Both the position numbers and the translations under genes were made by a program. Positions 35,401-46,876 of a stretch of 64,000 nt of DNA are shown here, piece after piece. The notes under the pieces are model-generated. The model had not been told where the DNA came from and did no database searches. It saw nothing but the letters and a program-made list of their open reading frames with translations. Position 1 is the first letter of the stretch; each line of letters opens with the position of its first letter. Source of the stretch: Cunninghamia lanceolata (lineage: Eukaryota > Streptophyta > Pinopsida > Cupressales > Cupressaceae); the NCBI GenBank assembly GCA_027924645.1, contig BSBN01000829.1, positions 620,001 through 684,000 on the forward strand, read 5' to 3'.

Positions 35401-36909
35401 ACCTTGATTGCTCTTGACTGTCTTACCCCTTGAAGGCCATTGATTGGACTCTTATATGAGTATTAAATCACTATTTTAGGTTTGGAAATCATGAATTGTA
35501 TGGTTAATTTTTTACATATATGAGTTGTATGGAGGTGATTTTGAAGGATGACAAAATGAATGCCATCGAAGGGAACTATAATCAACATAAATTGACTATC
35601 CTAATAGTCTTAAACCAATCCAAAAACTTTATGATAGTCAAAAGAACATTAACCATTGAAGATAACCTTTTCGATACTCATGACAAAAGATCAAAGACAT
35701 CTTAAGTAATGCATAAATTAAAAACAACTTCATGATGGTCATGACTATGATAGTGGACTGTTATATAGACTTGTGACTGTCCTACAGTCATGAAAGCCTC
35801 CTTTTTAGTGTTTTATCTCCTTGTAACTCCCTTTGTATCATCTTGTGTCATGATGCTTGTACGTTCGTACATATTTGTATATAACTCTCTTCTCTAAAAT
35901 TTTGTTATGTTGTATATAATCTCCATCATATTTTTTATGGATTGAGTGGTATCAAAGTGAGTTGTAACAATTTGTCAAATAGGTTGTGGTGCTCATTTCC
36001 TCCATTTTTGTAAGAAAACTATCATTTCATGCATGGTTCTATTAAATGAATTGAATTATGCATGTATTAAGGAATAAATCCTTCTATATCATCCTAGGGC
36101 AAAAATTAAGAGTCTTCCAAAATCAATTTTGGCTCCATGTATACACTTGAATATGAGTATGACAAACAGTTGTTCACTAAAATTATTTTATGAAGTATTT
36201 GATAATGTTTTTCTCTTGTATAGCTGAAAATAGGTGAAATGAAGGCATGAAGGGTTGAAATAAGGTGGAAACATGAGGAATTTGGAGTCTCTTTGACTGA
36301 ACTAACTAATATACCTAGACACATATATATCTTAGAACATAAAGAACATTAAAAACATAAAGACATAAAGAACTTAAGAACATATATATGTGAATTAAAA
36401 TGGACATTTAAATTGAACATACCTTAGAATTTGATATTGCAGTTGACCAGTTCTCCAAAAGATGGCTTCAAAATCCTCAAATTCTTGTTTTTCACAAGTT
36501 TGATTATGAATTCTATATAATTCTAGAATAGCATTAGTAAAATTTATGGAAAAAACTAAGATATATCATCAAATTCAATCTATTTATCAATGGTAATTAA
36601 CTTTGAAACAAAATCACACATGAAACATGAAACTTTTAGTTTAAATAATCAAGTTTTCTCTAAAAACATGAAAGATCACTTCTTCTACGTTGAAAAAACA
36701 AAAAAAGGTGGTGGATTCATATAAAAATGATTCTCAATTAGTCAAACAACATGAAAAGCGCTCTTTTGTCCAATATTCTTGTGAAAAGTAGGAATAACAG
36801 TCATGTGGGGTCTAAAACATGGATCCCACATGCTTTTTTACCATTTTCCATGCTTCCCAGAACGTGATCACATTATGGGAAGCATGATAACATCAAGGTA
36901 ACCTTGTAT
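35401..36909. mobile_element. LTR end with primer site, and unassigned sequence
   Basis: At 35947-35957 TGGTATCAAAG follows TTTTTTATGGATTGAG. This resembles the initiator-Met primer site (TGGTATCAGAG) behind the U5 end of a plant LTR, so the sequence left of it (perhaps from 35500) is probably a 5' LTR remnant. A minus-strand open stretch at about 36430-36510 (TCEKQEFEDFEAIFWRTGQL, then a GTATGT donor) could be a first exon of the transposase gene or another gene. The rest is AT-rich with no clear content. Confidence 0.4.
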
Positions 36910-39900
36910 CTACATGGGAGAGTCTCTCTCTCTCTCTCTTCATTTCTCTATCCTATATATAGAGAGGGATCGGGAGACATGGAGAGATAGAGAGGAACAT
37001 GGAGATAGAGAGGATAAGTGAGATAGAGACAAGAAGAGGGAGAGATGGGGATTGAGATAGAGAAAGGGGTCTATAGAGGGAGAAAGATAGAGATACATGT
37101 ATAGAGAAAGGGGAGATATAGGGAGATAGATCTAGCAAGGGAGAGATAGATAGGGAAATATAGAGAGAGAGGTAGAGGGGTATATTAAGAGATGGGGTTA
37201 TGAGAATAGATAGCTAGATAGGGAAAGAGATCAAGAGATGTCTAGAGACATAGGGAGAGAGATTTTAAGAGGTAGAGGGATGGGGAGAGAGATAAAGAGG
37301 AGGAGAGAGAGGTAGCAAGGGATAGATTAAGAGATAGGGATCCATATGTCCAGAGAGATAGAGATAGGGATCCCTATTCTCCCCTCTACCTAAACCATAA
37401 ACCTAAACCTCTAAACCATAAACCCTAAAACCTAAATAATGCCCCTAAACCCTAACCCCTAACCCTTAAACCCTAAAATCAAGCAACCCTAAACCCTTAA
37501 ACCCTAAACTCAAGAAACCCTAAACCCCTAACTCGTAAACCCTAAACCCTAACCCCTAGACCCTAAACCCTAAACTCGAGCATCCATAAACCCCTAAAGC
37601 CTAAATAATTCCCCTAAACCCTTACCCAAAACCTTAAACCCTATTTACTTGAGCAACCCTAAACTCATGTAAACCTCAAATAGTGAGGGAGGGAGAGATA
37701 CAAAGGTAGAGTTAGAGAGAGGGGATTGAAAGTGATCTAGCAAGATAGAGAGAGAGAGAGAGAGAGATATCTCTCCTAGGCTCGATCTCCTCTGTATCTC
37801 CCTATTCACCTCTCTACCTAAACCATAAACCTAAACCTCTAAACCTTAACCCCTAAACCATAAATAATGCCCCTAAACCCTAAAACTGAGCAACAAGCTA
37901 AACCCCTAACCCCTAAACCATAAAACCTGGAAGCAACCCTAAACCTCTATCTCCTGATCTCTCCCAATCTCTATAATGTGAAAGTTCATGAAAACATTAA
38001 GCTTTCATTCCAATCAAGTTCATTCCTAATTAATCCCAAATCATCCCTAATCCATTCAATTTCATCTCTAATCATCCCTAAACTAGTTCTAATCAGCCCT
38101 AAACCACTTCACACCATCCCAAATCACATCCAAATCAATTTAACTTCATCCCTAATCATTTTCAAATCAACCTGGATTTCATCTCAAATACCATCCCTAA
38201 ACTATTCCTAAATCATTCTAATCATTCCCTAATCAGCACTAAACTACTTCAAACCATCCCTAAAACCATTCTAATCATTCCTAATCTAGTCCTTTTCACC
38301 TCTCATCATCCCTAAACAAATCCATTTCATTCCAACTCCATCTCAAATGATCCCAAAAAAAAATCAAAATCAAACAAATACCTCACCAGGAGCCATTAGA
38401 AGATCATAGTGCCAATTTGTTAGTCATTTGCACCATTTTGAATATTGTATGTGCCAATATGCTCCTTAGTAGCACCTACCTATCAATCACAAACATCATT
38501 CTACACCTAGCCAATCACAGGTGTCATTCTACCATCTACCAGCCACAAGAGCCATTAGAACATCAGAAGTGCCAATATGTTAGTCATTTACACCATTATA
38601 TACATCATATATACCAACCATAAACCCTAAACCCAATCAACCCTAAACTCTTATCTCCTTGTCTCTATCATCTAGCTACCTCTCAATCTCTCTGCCTATG
38701 TCTTTGGCCATGTTCATCACCCTCTATCTCCCTATCTCTCTCTCTAAATGCCTAACCCCTAAGCTCTAAACCCAATCAACCCTAAACCCCTATCTCCTTG
38801 TCTCTATCATCTCTCTACCTCTCAATCTCTCTGGGTATGTCTCTGGCCATGTCCCTCGCCCTCTATCTCCATATCTCTCCCTCTCTAAACTCCTAACCGG
38901 ACTAAACCCTAAACCTGATCAACCCTAAACCCTGTCTCCTTGTCTCTATCATCCCTCTACCTCTCAATCTCTCTGCCTATGTCTTTGGCCATGTCCCTCA
39001 CCCTCTATCTCCCTATGTCTCACCTCGGTCTCCTCTATATCTCCCTATCGGTCCTCTCTCTCTAAACCCTAACCTAAACCTTTAAACCTTAACCCCTAAC
39101 CCCTAAAACATAAATCTTAAGTTACCCTAAATAATGCCCCTAAACCCTAACCCCTAAACCCTAAAACTGAGCAACCCTAAACCCTAGAAGCAACTCTAAA
39201 CCTCTATCTTCCTATCTCTCCCAATATCTATCAATCCCCTCACTCTCTCTCTCTCTAAACCCTAACCCCTAAACCATAAACTTGAGCAACTGTAAACCCC
39301 TAAACCCTAAACTTGAGCAACCCTAAAATCATAAACCATAAATAATGCCCCTAAAGGTCTAAAGAACCCTAAGCTCATAAACCCTAAATAATGACCTTAA
39401 ACCTGAGCAACTCTAAACCTCTGTCTCTCTCCCAAAACCCCTAAACCCTAAATAATGCCCCTAAATCCTAACCCTTAAACCATAAACCATAAACTTGAGC
39501 AGCCCTAAACCCTAAATAATTCCCCTAAACCCTAAACTTAAGCAACACTAAACTCATTAACCCGACCCACCCTCTCTCTCTCCAAAACAAGAAAACTAGG
39601 ACTCTCTATCTCTCTCTCCCTATCACCAGATATCTCTCCCCTTTCTCTCCCCTCCATCTTCATCCTCTCTCCCGTTTCCTCCCTCTCTCTCTCCCTTGTC
39701 AACAAAAAACATGGAAACAAGAAAAATAGGACATGTAAAGATGGATGAGGATATAAGTTGGGATGATGAAATGGAAACAAGATAATTTATGAAATTTCAT
39801 TGGATGGGAAGAATGAGGAGAGGTAGAGAGGGGAGTGAAGTAGAGAGTGAGAGAGAGGATAGGACGTAGAGATAGGAGGGAAGTAGAGAGTGGGAGAGGA

Positions 39901-40262
39901 CCATAGGAGGTAGATAGGGGAAGGAAGAAGAGAGAGAGGGTAGGAGCTAGACAAGAGAGCGAAGCAGAGACTGAGAGAGAGGGTAGGAGGTAGACAGGGG
40001 AGGGAAGTAGAAAGTGAGAGAGAGGGTAAGAGGTAGAGAGGGAGGGGGGAGAAGAGAGTGAGAGAGAAGTTAGGAGGTAGAGAGGCAAGGGAAGCAAAGA
40101 CTCAGAAAGAGGGTAGGAGGTAGATAGGGGAGGGAGGTAGAGAGTGTGAGAGAGAGTAGAAGGTAGATAGGGAAGGGAAGAAGAGAGAGAGAAGGTGGGA
40201 GGTAGAGAGGGGATGGAAGTAGACTCAGAGAAAGGGTAGGACATAGAGAGGGGAGAGAAATA
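36910..40262. repeat. Mosaic of telomere-like, CT/GA and minisatellite repeats
   Basis: Degenerate CCCTAAA units (plant telomere type, C strand on plus) occur at 37385-37665, 37810-37950, 38620-38645, 38740-38790, 38885-38935, 39060-39210 and 39255-39545. Between them are GAGATAGAG-rich DNA (36960-37375), CATCCCTAATCATCCCTAAA-like DNA (38010-38350), a duplicated 158-bp unit (GAGCCATTAGAA at 38391 and 38549), three copies of a 140-bp CT-rich unit (TCTCCTTGTCTCTATCATC at 38653, 38793 and 38935), and a GA-rich minisatellite (39826-40262). Frames crossing the region are low-complexity artefacts. Confidence 0.88.
39826..40262. repeat. GA-rich minisatellite, period about 60 bp
   Basis: About seven imperfect units of the form GAGGTAGAGAGGGGAGGGAA then GTAGAGAGTGAGAGAGAGGGTAGGA-like sequence. 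The long 232-codon frame on the minus strand (Ser/Leu/Pro/Tyr only) is a by-product of this repeat and not a protein gene. Confidence 0.8.
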
Positions 40263-40279
40263 GAGTGAGAGAGACGATA

Positions 40280-40470
40280 GGAAGTGCAACTGCCCTTGTA
40301 GACATGTATGTAAAGTGTGGAAGCATAAACAAGGCATGTCAATTGTATGATGTAACACATCAAAGAGGTGTTCTAGAATGGAATGCAATGATTGCAAGAT
40401 ATGTGAAAAATAGATTTGTTGAAAAGGCTTTAGAAACTTTTAAGCAAATGCAATTGGCATGTGTATTGCT
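40280..40470 (+). pseudogene. PPR fragment near the right end of the large element
   Basis: Reads GSATALVDMYVKCGSINKAC, then QRGVLEWNAMIARYVKNRF and VEKALETFKQMQLACVL, about one and a half pentatricopeptide rounds of the PLS class. It resembles the minus-strand PPR fragments at 24180-25262 but lies in the opposite orientation. It is cut on both sides and cannot encode a working protein. Confidence 0.82.
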
Positions 40471-40485
40471 AGTTATGCTCATCAT

Positions 40486-40560
40486 AACGCGAGTGCGTTA
40501 TAACGCGATCGCGTTATTAATTTCACATAACACGAGCTCGTTATAACACGCTCGCATTAT
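40486..40560. repeat. Right subterminal palindrome cluster
   Basis: Contains ACGCGAGTGCGTTATAACGC, GATCGCGTTATTAA, ACACGAGCTCGTTATAACAC and GCTCGCATTATG: three or four rounds of a GYGTTATAACRC palindrome with GAGTGC or GAGCTC between them. The first round is the inverted counterpart of the left subterminal unit at 21728-21757. Confidence 0.78.
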
Positions 40561-41297
40561 GCTTAGATTTGTTTGACATGTTTTTATTAGTTTTTAGCAA
40601 AATCTAGAGATAATCTGGAGCATGCTCCCCATCAAGATGGCACTTTTTTCAATGAAAACCCAAAAAAATACCACCATAATCTCAAGCTCTCTGTTAGCTA
40701 TCTAACCATATAATTTTTTTCACATTTTGAGTACGTTTAGTGTTTCATCTTAAATTTCTTTTGTAAGTGTGTCCAGTTTTTGTCAAAAACTAGTGTCTAG
40801 TATTTTTGACATTTTTTTTTAACCGTTCATCAAAAATTGAAATAAGTTATATTTTTAGAAACTAGACACCATTTTACATGAATTCAAAAAAATTTGATTT
40901 TTGATTAGTTTTCAAACATTTTAGGTGGGAGCACACTTAAATTTCTATTTTTCAGGATATGTCCACTTTAAAAATTACTAAAAAATCAATTATTCATTAA
41001 AAAATTATCAGAAAAATTAGGGATAAACTACATGGTGTTACCTAATTTCTCACCGGAGTGATTATTGAAATACTAAAAAAAAGTTATGTTATGTTTTTTT
41101 GAGAAAAACAAGACCAATTTGTGTGCTCCCCTTTTTTTAACCCCTTAATCTCAACCATTTTTGGAAAAAAATAGTAGTTTAGAAACTAGATTCGAAGCAC
41201 TACAACTCTTGTTTTCATTCCATATTCAAATTTTGAGTGTAGCTATCTTCAATTTCTCATCCAACATCAATGTTTCCTGATTTCAGGAAAAAAAAAA
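40561..41297. other. Non-coding right subterminal region
   Basis: AT-rich sequence with poly-T and poly-A runs and no coding signal. It contains CAAAAACTAGTGTCTAGTAT and AGAAACTAGACACCATTTTA (about 40785-40880), an imperfect inverted pair. The left end of the element has no matching block, so this part may be a later insertion or element-specific DNA. Confidence 0.4.
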
Positions 41298-41347
41298 GGT
41301 GGCAACTTGAGACCCCATTTTGGTCCCTCATCTTTGTGCACTTACCC
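41298..41347 (-). repeat. Right terminal inverted repeat
   Basis: On the minus strand it begins GGGTAAGTGCACAAAGATGA and continues GGGACCAAAATGGGG then TCTCAAGTTGCCACC. It pairs with the left terminus. ATGT follows directly on the plus strand as the target duplication. Confidence 0.82.
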
Positions 41348-42033
41348 ATGTATTGCATGGATTAACAATATAAGTGGGAAGAATACTTACCACTTGTGGA
41401 ATTTGCTTATAACAATTCCTATCATTATGCTATTAAGATGGCACCATTTGAAGCATTATATGGAAAAAGATGCCAAACTCCTATAAGTTGGGATAAGCTA
41501 GAAGATAGGATTAGCATTGGTCCAAAAATGTTGGCTAAAATAGAAGAAAATTTTAAGTTGATTAGGAAAAGATTGGCAGAAGCCAATGATAGACAAAAAA
41601 GTTATGTTGATACCAAGTGAATACCAAGACAATTCTCGGTTGGAGAGAAATTTTTTTGAGGGTCAAACCTCAGAAAAGTTCTATAAAATTTAGAAAGTCT
41701 TCCAAATTAGCTCCTCGCTATGTGGGACCCTTTGAAGTTCTCGAAGTGATCAATCCGGTTTCCTACAAGATTGCTCTACCACTAACCTTATCTAGAATGC
41801 ATAATGTTTTTCATGTTTCATATTTAAAGAAGTATATTGCAAGAGATAACCATATTCTAAATTGGAATGCATTACAGATGCAAGACCCAGGGGTGGTCAC
41901 GATTGAGCCTCTCAAGGTGCTCGAAACACACAAGCTCCGCTTGCGTAACAGACAAGTTATGCAGTGCAAGGTCCAATGGGACCAATATGCAAAGGATAGT
42001 GCTACATGGGAGGATTACCATGAATTTTACTAG
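41348..42033 (+). pseudogene. Gypsy integrase C-terminal part with chromodomain
   Basis: From the target site the frame reads MYCMD, a stop, QYKWEEYLPLVEFAYNNSYH, MAPFEALYGKRCQTPISWDK and FKLIRKRLAEANDRQKSYVD. After a frame change at 41617 come PRYVGPFEVLEVINPVSYKI (preceded by LA), LSRMHNVFHVSYLKKYIA, then IEPLKVLETHKLRLRNRQVM and CKVQWDQYAKDSATWEDYHE, ending at TAG. The final block, with LRNR, VQW and ATWE, is the chromodomain-like tail of chromovirus-type gypsy elements, thought to guide insertion to chromatin. Together with the very long LTR it points to a Tekay/Del-like lineage, which is inference. Confidence 0.9.
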
Positions 42034-42127
42034 AAATTTCCTCATTTATTTCATGCTTTAACAGTTAAACAAAAACTTGTTTAAAATTATATTTTGATAC
42101 AGTGAATCCTTGAGGATGATGAATCTT

Positions 42128-42140
42128 TAGGGGAGAGATA
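42128..42140 (+). other. Polypurine tract of the gypsy element
   Basis: TAGGGGAGAGATA lies directly before the LTR start TGTTACATCC. This is the primer for plus-strand DNA synthesis in LTR elements. Confidence 0.75.
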
Positions 42141-45100
42141 TGTTACATCCCTAATTTTGGCTTTGTTTTTACTATTTACTTTTATGCGAATAAAAGTGAA
42201 ACTATGGATAAATATTTTGACGTTGGGATATAATTTCATTTGGAAAACATTGATTTTTTTGAATATCAGTTTATGTGATTAAGTATAATGCATATGACTA
42301 AATGATTCAACAATTTATATTATGAGAATTTGATTTGTTATTCATAAGATTTATGAATGGACTAATGATTCACTCATCATGATCTCGTGATTGCAAGACA
42401 TATGTAGGAAAACACGTTTTTGATTACTCTCTGAGAAAGAGAGAATATCTTTTGAGGAGAAGACAATAGACTTTGGGTTATAAATGTTCATTTTCCAACT
42501 CTTGTCGATTGAAGTGAGTCACATTTTAGTGGTTAATTTCTTGATCAACTTGACAGGTTGTCGATGTCTTTTGAGTTATTGTTGTGTTAATCTTATCGTT
42601 TTGAGAAAATGATGTTGTTGAGGAAGAACGATAGTCGTCTGTGACTAACGCGACCTTCCATCGATCACATCGTATGTATTTTTCATCTACATATTCAAGG
42701 CGTAGTTGGTTAAATTGTTGGCAAGATTATAGTTTTTAACATAGTATGTTTCGTTCATGACAAAACAAAATCAATGAGGGTTGTTTGTGTGCGTGAAGGG
42801 GAGATGAACTCAACCCAATCACATTTTTACGTAAGTCTTTCATCACATTATTTTATTAATCTCTATTGATGGTCTAAGACTATTATTATGTTTATTATTT
42901 AGTCAGAATTGCTTATGGTCCTTAATGATAATAACCTTTTCTTTTAGAGAAGCTTGCACCTCTTAACCAATTTCGATATGTAATATTTACCCTTTTGAGA
43001 GCCGTTGGTGGTGTGTTGAGTGGTAATTAATATGCCATGATACCTTTTAATCCACATGCTTAAACAAAGGGAGGCACGTAGGCATGTTTAGTGGAGTTCT
43101 TGTGACACATGTGAAATTGTTTAAATGAACACTTAGTGATGATTTAATGAAAATCATGAGGCGTGTACAATAGGGTGTCAAACTTTATGAAGAGAGTGGT
43201 ATGTTCTACCATGTATTTTTCCCACAGTGGCATGTTTAAGCCTCATAAATTATATTAAGTGGAGTTTCCATGATTTTAAAAGAGATCTGTCTACAACTGT
43301 TTTGTAGTGGAGAATTTATGACTGGTAATCGTGGGTAAAGACAACACTCAAACAGAGCTATAAGGACTATTTTGTAGGAGCTATTGAAGGCACTCATGTT
43401 GGAGATGTCGCGGCCTTGAGAAGGTTGTGTAACTATTTTCGAGGTGGATCTTAATGAGGGTAGTTGGTCGTGGCTATGGGAATGACTCATTTTTGAGTTG
43501 TGTTGAATACTTTAAAAAGAATGACTCTCTTTTTGAGTCAAGGATGAGGGTAGCACTCTGAATTCGAAAGGAAAAGCTTGTGACTATAGCTAAGGGGTAG
43601 TGCGAAAGGCATATAACATAGGTAGAAGATTTGTCAAACAGTGGGGATAGCAAAGGCTCATGGTGGTCGAGTACAAACTATCATAAGGTCTTCCAAAGCT
43701 TGTCTAAACCAGGTTCAATTCTTCACGTGAAATTTCTGCAAAGATTTGCTATACTAGTTTTTAATGTTATTGTTTTCTTTCAAACTCTAAATTACTACTT
43801 TTTTCCTGTAAGGCCGACGCCATAGATGACAGTAAGGCCAAGGCTTAAGTCTAGTATGTTTTCGATAGGTTTGGATGTTATTTCTTACTATGATCTGAAC
43901 CATTGTTTTGATTGGAAGAATTTTCTATCATTGGTATTTTGGTAGATGGTTTATTCCATTAATCTGTATTATGGGATTAATGTGTATATATACCTATACA
44001 TTCTTTTGAAGTTGATACTATCTCTATTTGTTATTACAATTATTTTCTTCTATCTGTTGTATTACATTTCAGAGACCCTATTCAATCATATTGAAAACAT
44101 CTCTTTTCTCCTTATTATTTCGATGACCTCCTTTAGAACAGCAAAATCATTTAGATTTGTGCATGTATAGAGTTCATTGCTTAAGGAATTCTTAAGATCT
44201 CTTTATCGTGAGACTAATTTACCTATCTTATGAATGAGTCACCTCGTGTGTTCAATGAAATCATACTTTGAGAATTGTAGAACAACTTATGAAACTGTAG
44301 GTTTGAGTTGTGCATAGGCAATTCGATATCAATATTATGTTTTGGACTACTTAGGATATATATTCCTTTATGCGATAAACAACTCAGGCCATAAACATGA
44401 GATGATAGTTTCATAACTTAGTCTTTTCATTATTTGATGTCAAAACAATCATAGTCGATATCTTAATCTTATATGGAACCATAAGGCTAGATGTATATAA
44501 GTTTTCATTGTAATGAAATTAGCCTTGTTTTAAAAGATTGAACAACCTCTTAGTGGTAAGAACATGGGAATAATATTTTCTATCTAGACTAGGGTTGACA
44601 AACTTAGTATAACCTCATAGTCAGAAGTAGACCAAGAAGTTGACACTTTTTCTTAGTAAATTATTACTTTATGATTATATAGGTTTGTTATTCCATTATG
44701 ATGGAATAGGGAGGACAAAACCTTAACTTGACCAAATAAGGTAATTATATATATTAAATCTTTGTGATCATATATAGATCATGAATGAAGGGGCAAGTAC
44801 CCTATCTATGTTTATTTATTCTTACTTGTAAGAAAGGAAATATTTTCCTAGTCTTTAATGCTTAACCTGGGTAAGGTAACCATCTTAGTGGTTTATAAAT
44901 TGACTTAAAGTTCTTTAAGTGTCAATAAGTTTTGGATCTTGGGTTTTGCAAAGATGCAATGAGTATCCTTGTATAGAAAATTAATACATAAGGTATATGG
45001 AATAATGACAACATTTTTGAAAACCTGTCTAAGTCAGGAAGACTAAATTGAAGTTGATAAGACTATATAGTAAAACATAGTTGACCAAGTCAAACTATAG

Positions 45101-45772
45101 GAATATGATACTATCCAAGTCGAGTTGGTGGGTGGGTGGACAATATGACTACGTTCATTATGAATGTCTATTCATATTGAATCTTTGGCCAAAGTAATGC
45201 ATACGTCTCTGCGTACATTGTCAGTTCACTATATATGGACTGCATAACATATTGGGATGATCATACTTAGCTAGAGGTTATCTAGGGTTGTATGATCGAT
45301 AGAATTATGTAGGATACAACACTAGTACTCGAATGGCAAATTATCGTTGGTCACCTTATGTCTATACTCTTCGTGAAGGGTAGGGCCACTTCTAGATGGA
45401 AGATGTGTGGGAGACCATCGGTTGTGGTTGGAGGAAAATCACTCAAAAGATGCTCTCTCTCTAGGAGAAGACATGTCGAGGCTTGCAATAAGGATTTCAG
45501 AATTCTAGATGCAGCATATCCATTGGATATGTGACTTGTGTTTCTAAAACTATGTAAAACTTTATCTATTTTAGTTTATTGTAATTGAAAAGAAAAAATG
45601 TCAATATTTTAATTTATCACATGTATATTTTAGAAAATAAATTATGATTATTTGATGTATCTTGATTCCTTGTTAGTATTTCAAAAAAAAAGTTCAATAT
45701 TTTTCACCTTATGTGTTTTTATCTCATGGTAAATATTTGATTTTAGTCTTGTTGGAGATTTAGGTTGTTACA
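42141..45772 (+). mobile_element. 3' LTR of the chromodomain gypsy element, 3632 bp
   Basis: Starts TGTTACATCCCTAATTTTGG right after the polypurine tract and ends TTTAGGTTGTTACA at 45772, so TGTTACA is at both ends. The 180-base scrap at 17151 matches its bases 123-302. A related, older copy of its right half is at 3240-3960. No coding capacity is recognised; the several 60-85-codon frames are unlike known proteins. Very long LTRs are known for Tekay/Del-type elements. The left flanking duplication is lost with the 5' LTR, so the insertion site cannot be checked. Confidence 0.8.
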
Positions 45773-45789
45773 TAATGACTATCACTTTT

Positions 45790-46876
45790 GAGTAAAGAAA
45801 CCAATCACCCCAATTATGATCTACATCTTTATCTAGCTATCTATTTTTGGGTCTCAAGAAGTCCATTATTTCCTTTTACAATCTTGGCTTCTCCTGACCT
45901 AGAAATACCAATATACTTTGTACAAAATGTTCTTCAAACAAGATATAGCTAGAACCACTACAGTGTGAATCCCAATTGTGTGTCCTTCCTTGAATAGGCA
46001 TAAGGTCTCCCTCACAAGTCAATCTATGTATCTACAAGGCTTCACTCCAAAAATTTCTCCCATAATGTAGTAATATGTGGCATAGCAGTAGCTTCTGAAA
46101 GTAGGGGCTCTATCATCTTGCTTATATTTTATCAGTTCTTTATGGAGTTCCTTTACAATGTATGAAGCATAATCAAAGTTCCTACTCTAATGGTTATGTT
46201 GAATTTCAATAGCCATCACCATAAGAGGAATAGGAATTTGAGGATCATAGTCAATCCCAAAGACTTAACATAAGACAAAATAATTCATCCTAAAGTACTC
46301 CTCAAATCTATCAAACCTAAAAGGTTCCAATTCATCATCTTTAATCTTCACAGGTTTCTCATTCCTTCTTGGCCTATGATATGGGAGGTATTTCTCCCTA
46401 TAACCCTGCCTATCTCTATTATATTCCTTTTTCAAGTCATTAGGCTCAATTTTAACATCAGCTAGGGGGTTAAGATCAAACACTTCCACAATCAAGTCTT
46501 TGTTCAACTAAAACATCTATTTACCCCTGTTGTTCGATAGTATTCCAGTTTTGACATTATAGTTATCACATATGGCTTGGATTAGGTCAACATTTACAAA
46601 CACATTGGGAACAACCAATTTACCAAGGCCTAATCTCCATATGTTTGAAATTGGTTTATCATGGGAGTGGTGGTAGTAACAGAATTTGAAGAGATCCCAC
46701 CCCTCAATAAGAAGAATTGCATCCCTAATATGCTCAAAGCGGTCATAAATTCTATTTTTCAAAACCCCTATGCCTTGGGCATGTTTGTATTTCTTGGAGG
46801 AACTAGGGAGTTGTTTTATAATGTCTTGAGACAAGACACATTTACCCTTACCACCCCTGGACGACCCTTGGCTCAT
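45790..46876 (-). pseudogene. Unrecognised protein family, copy 1
   Basis: The minus strand reads MSQGSSRGGKGKCVLSQDI (46876 on), then FEHIRDAILLIEGWDLFKF, WRLGLGKLVVPNVFVNVDL, a stop, then KDLIVEVFDLNPLADVKIE and FRFDRFEEYFRMNYFVLC (46507-46265). It goes on with short breaks as FGIDYDPQIPIPLMVMAIEI, FDYASYIVKELHKELIKYK and TYYYIMGEIFGVKPCRYID. The order and many residues match the plus-strand gene at 54284-56020, so this is a repeated family rather than chance frames. I do not recognise a domain. It could be the first ORF of a retroelement or a multicopy plant gene. The gypsy LTR end abuts it at 45772. Confidence 0.6.

Larger units (their letters stand above)
21673..41347. mobile_element. 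Large DNA element with terminal inverted repeats, 19.7 kb
   Basis: The left end reads GGGTAAATGC then AAGGAGATGGGGGACCAAAA. The right end, on the minus strand, reads GGGTAAGTGC then ACAAAGATGAGGGACCAAAA: 25 of 30 bases match. The element is flanked by ATGT at 21669-21672 and 41348-41351. Removing 21673-41351 leaves the integrase open reading frame in register, from VLEDLL through MYCMD to KWEEYLPLVEFAYNN. Inside are a plus-strand multi-exon pseudogene, a minus-strand DDE transposase pseudogene, PPR fragments, satellite and telomere-like arrays and LTR-like repeats. A 4-bp duplication with TIRs suggests a cut-and-paste transposon outside the hAT, Mutator and CACTA groups. Which superfamily is not settled from the sequence. 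Confidence 0.85.

Noticed and set aside
36953..37138. Minus-strand Ser/Leu/Pro-rich frame
   Set aside because: It lies wholly in GAGATAGAG-type microsatellite DNA.
36910..39545. A true chromosome end
   Set aside because: The CCCTAAA units are degenerate, interrupted by other repeats and flanked on both sides by transposon sequence, so this is interstitial.
37680..40262. CRISPR array
   Set aside because: Tandem repeats here are low-complexity or directly adjacent units without unique spacers of constant length, and the DNA is plant nuclear in character.
39699..40397. 232-codon minus-strand open frame
   Set aside because: Made only of Ser, Leu, Pro, Tyr and Thr from a GA-rich minisatellite. 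The repeat explains the open frame.
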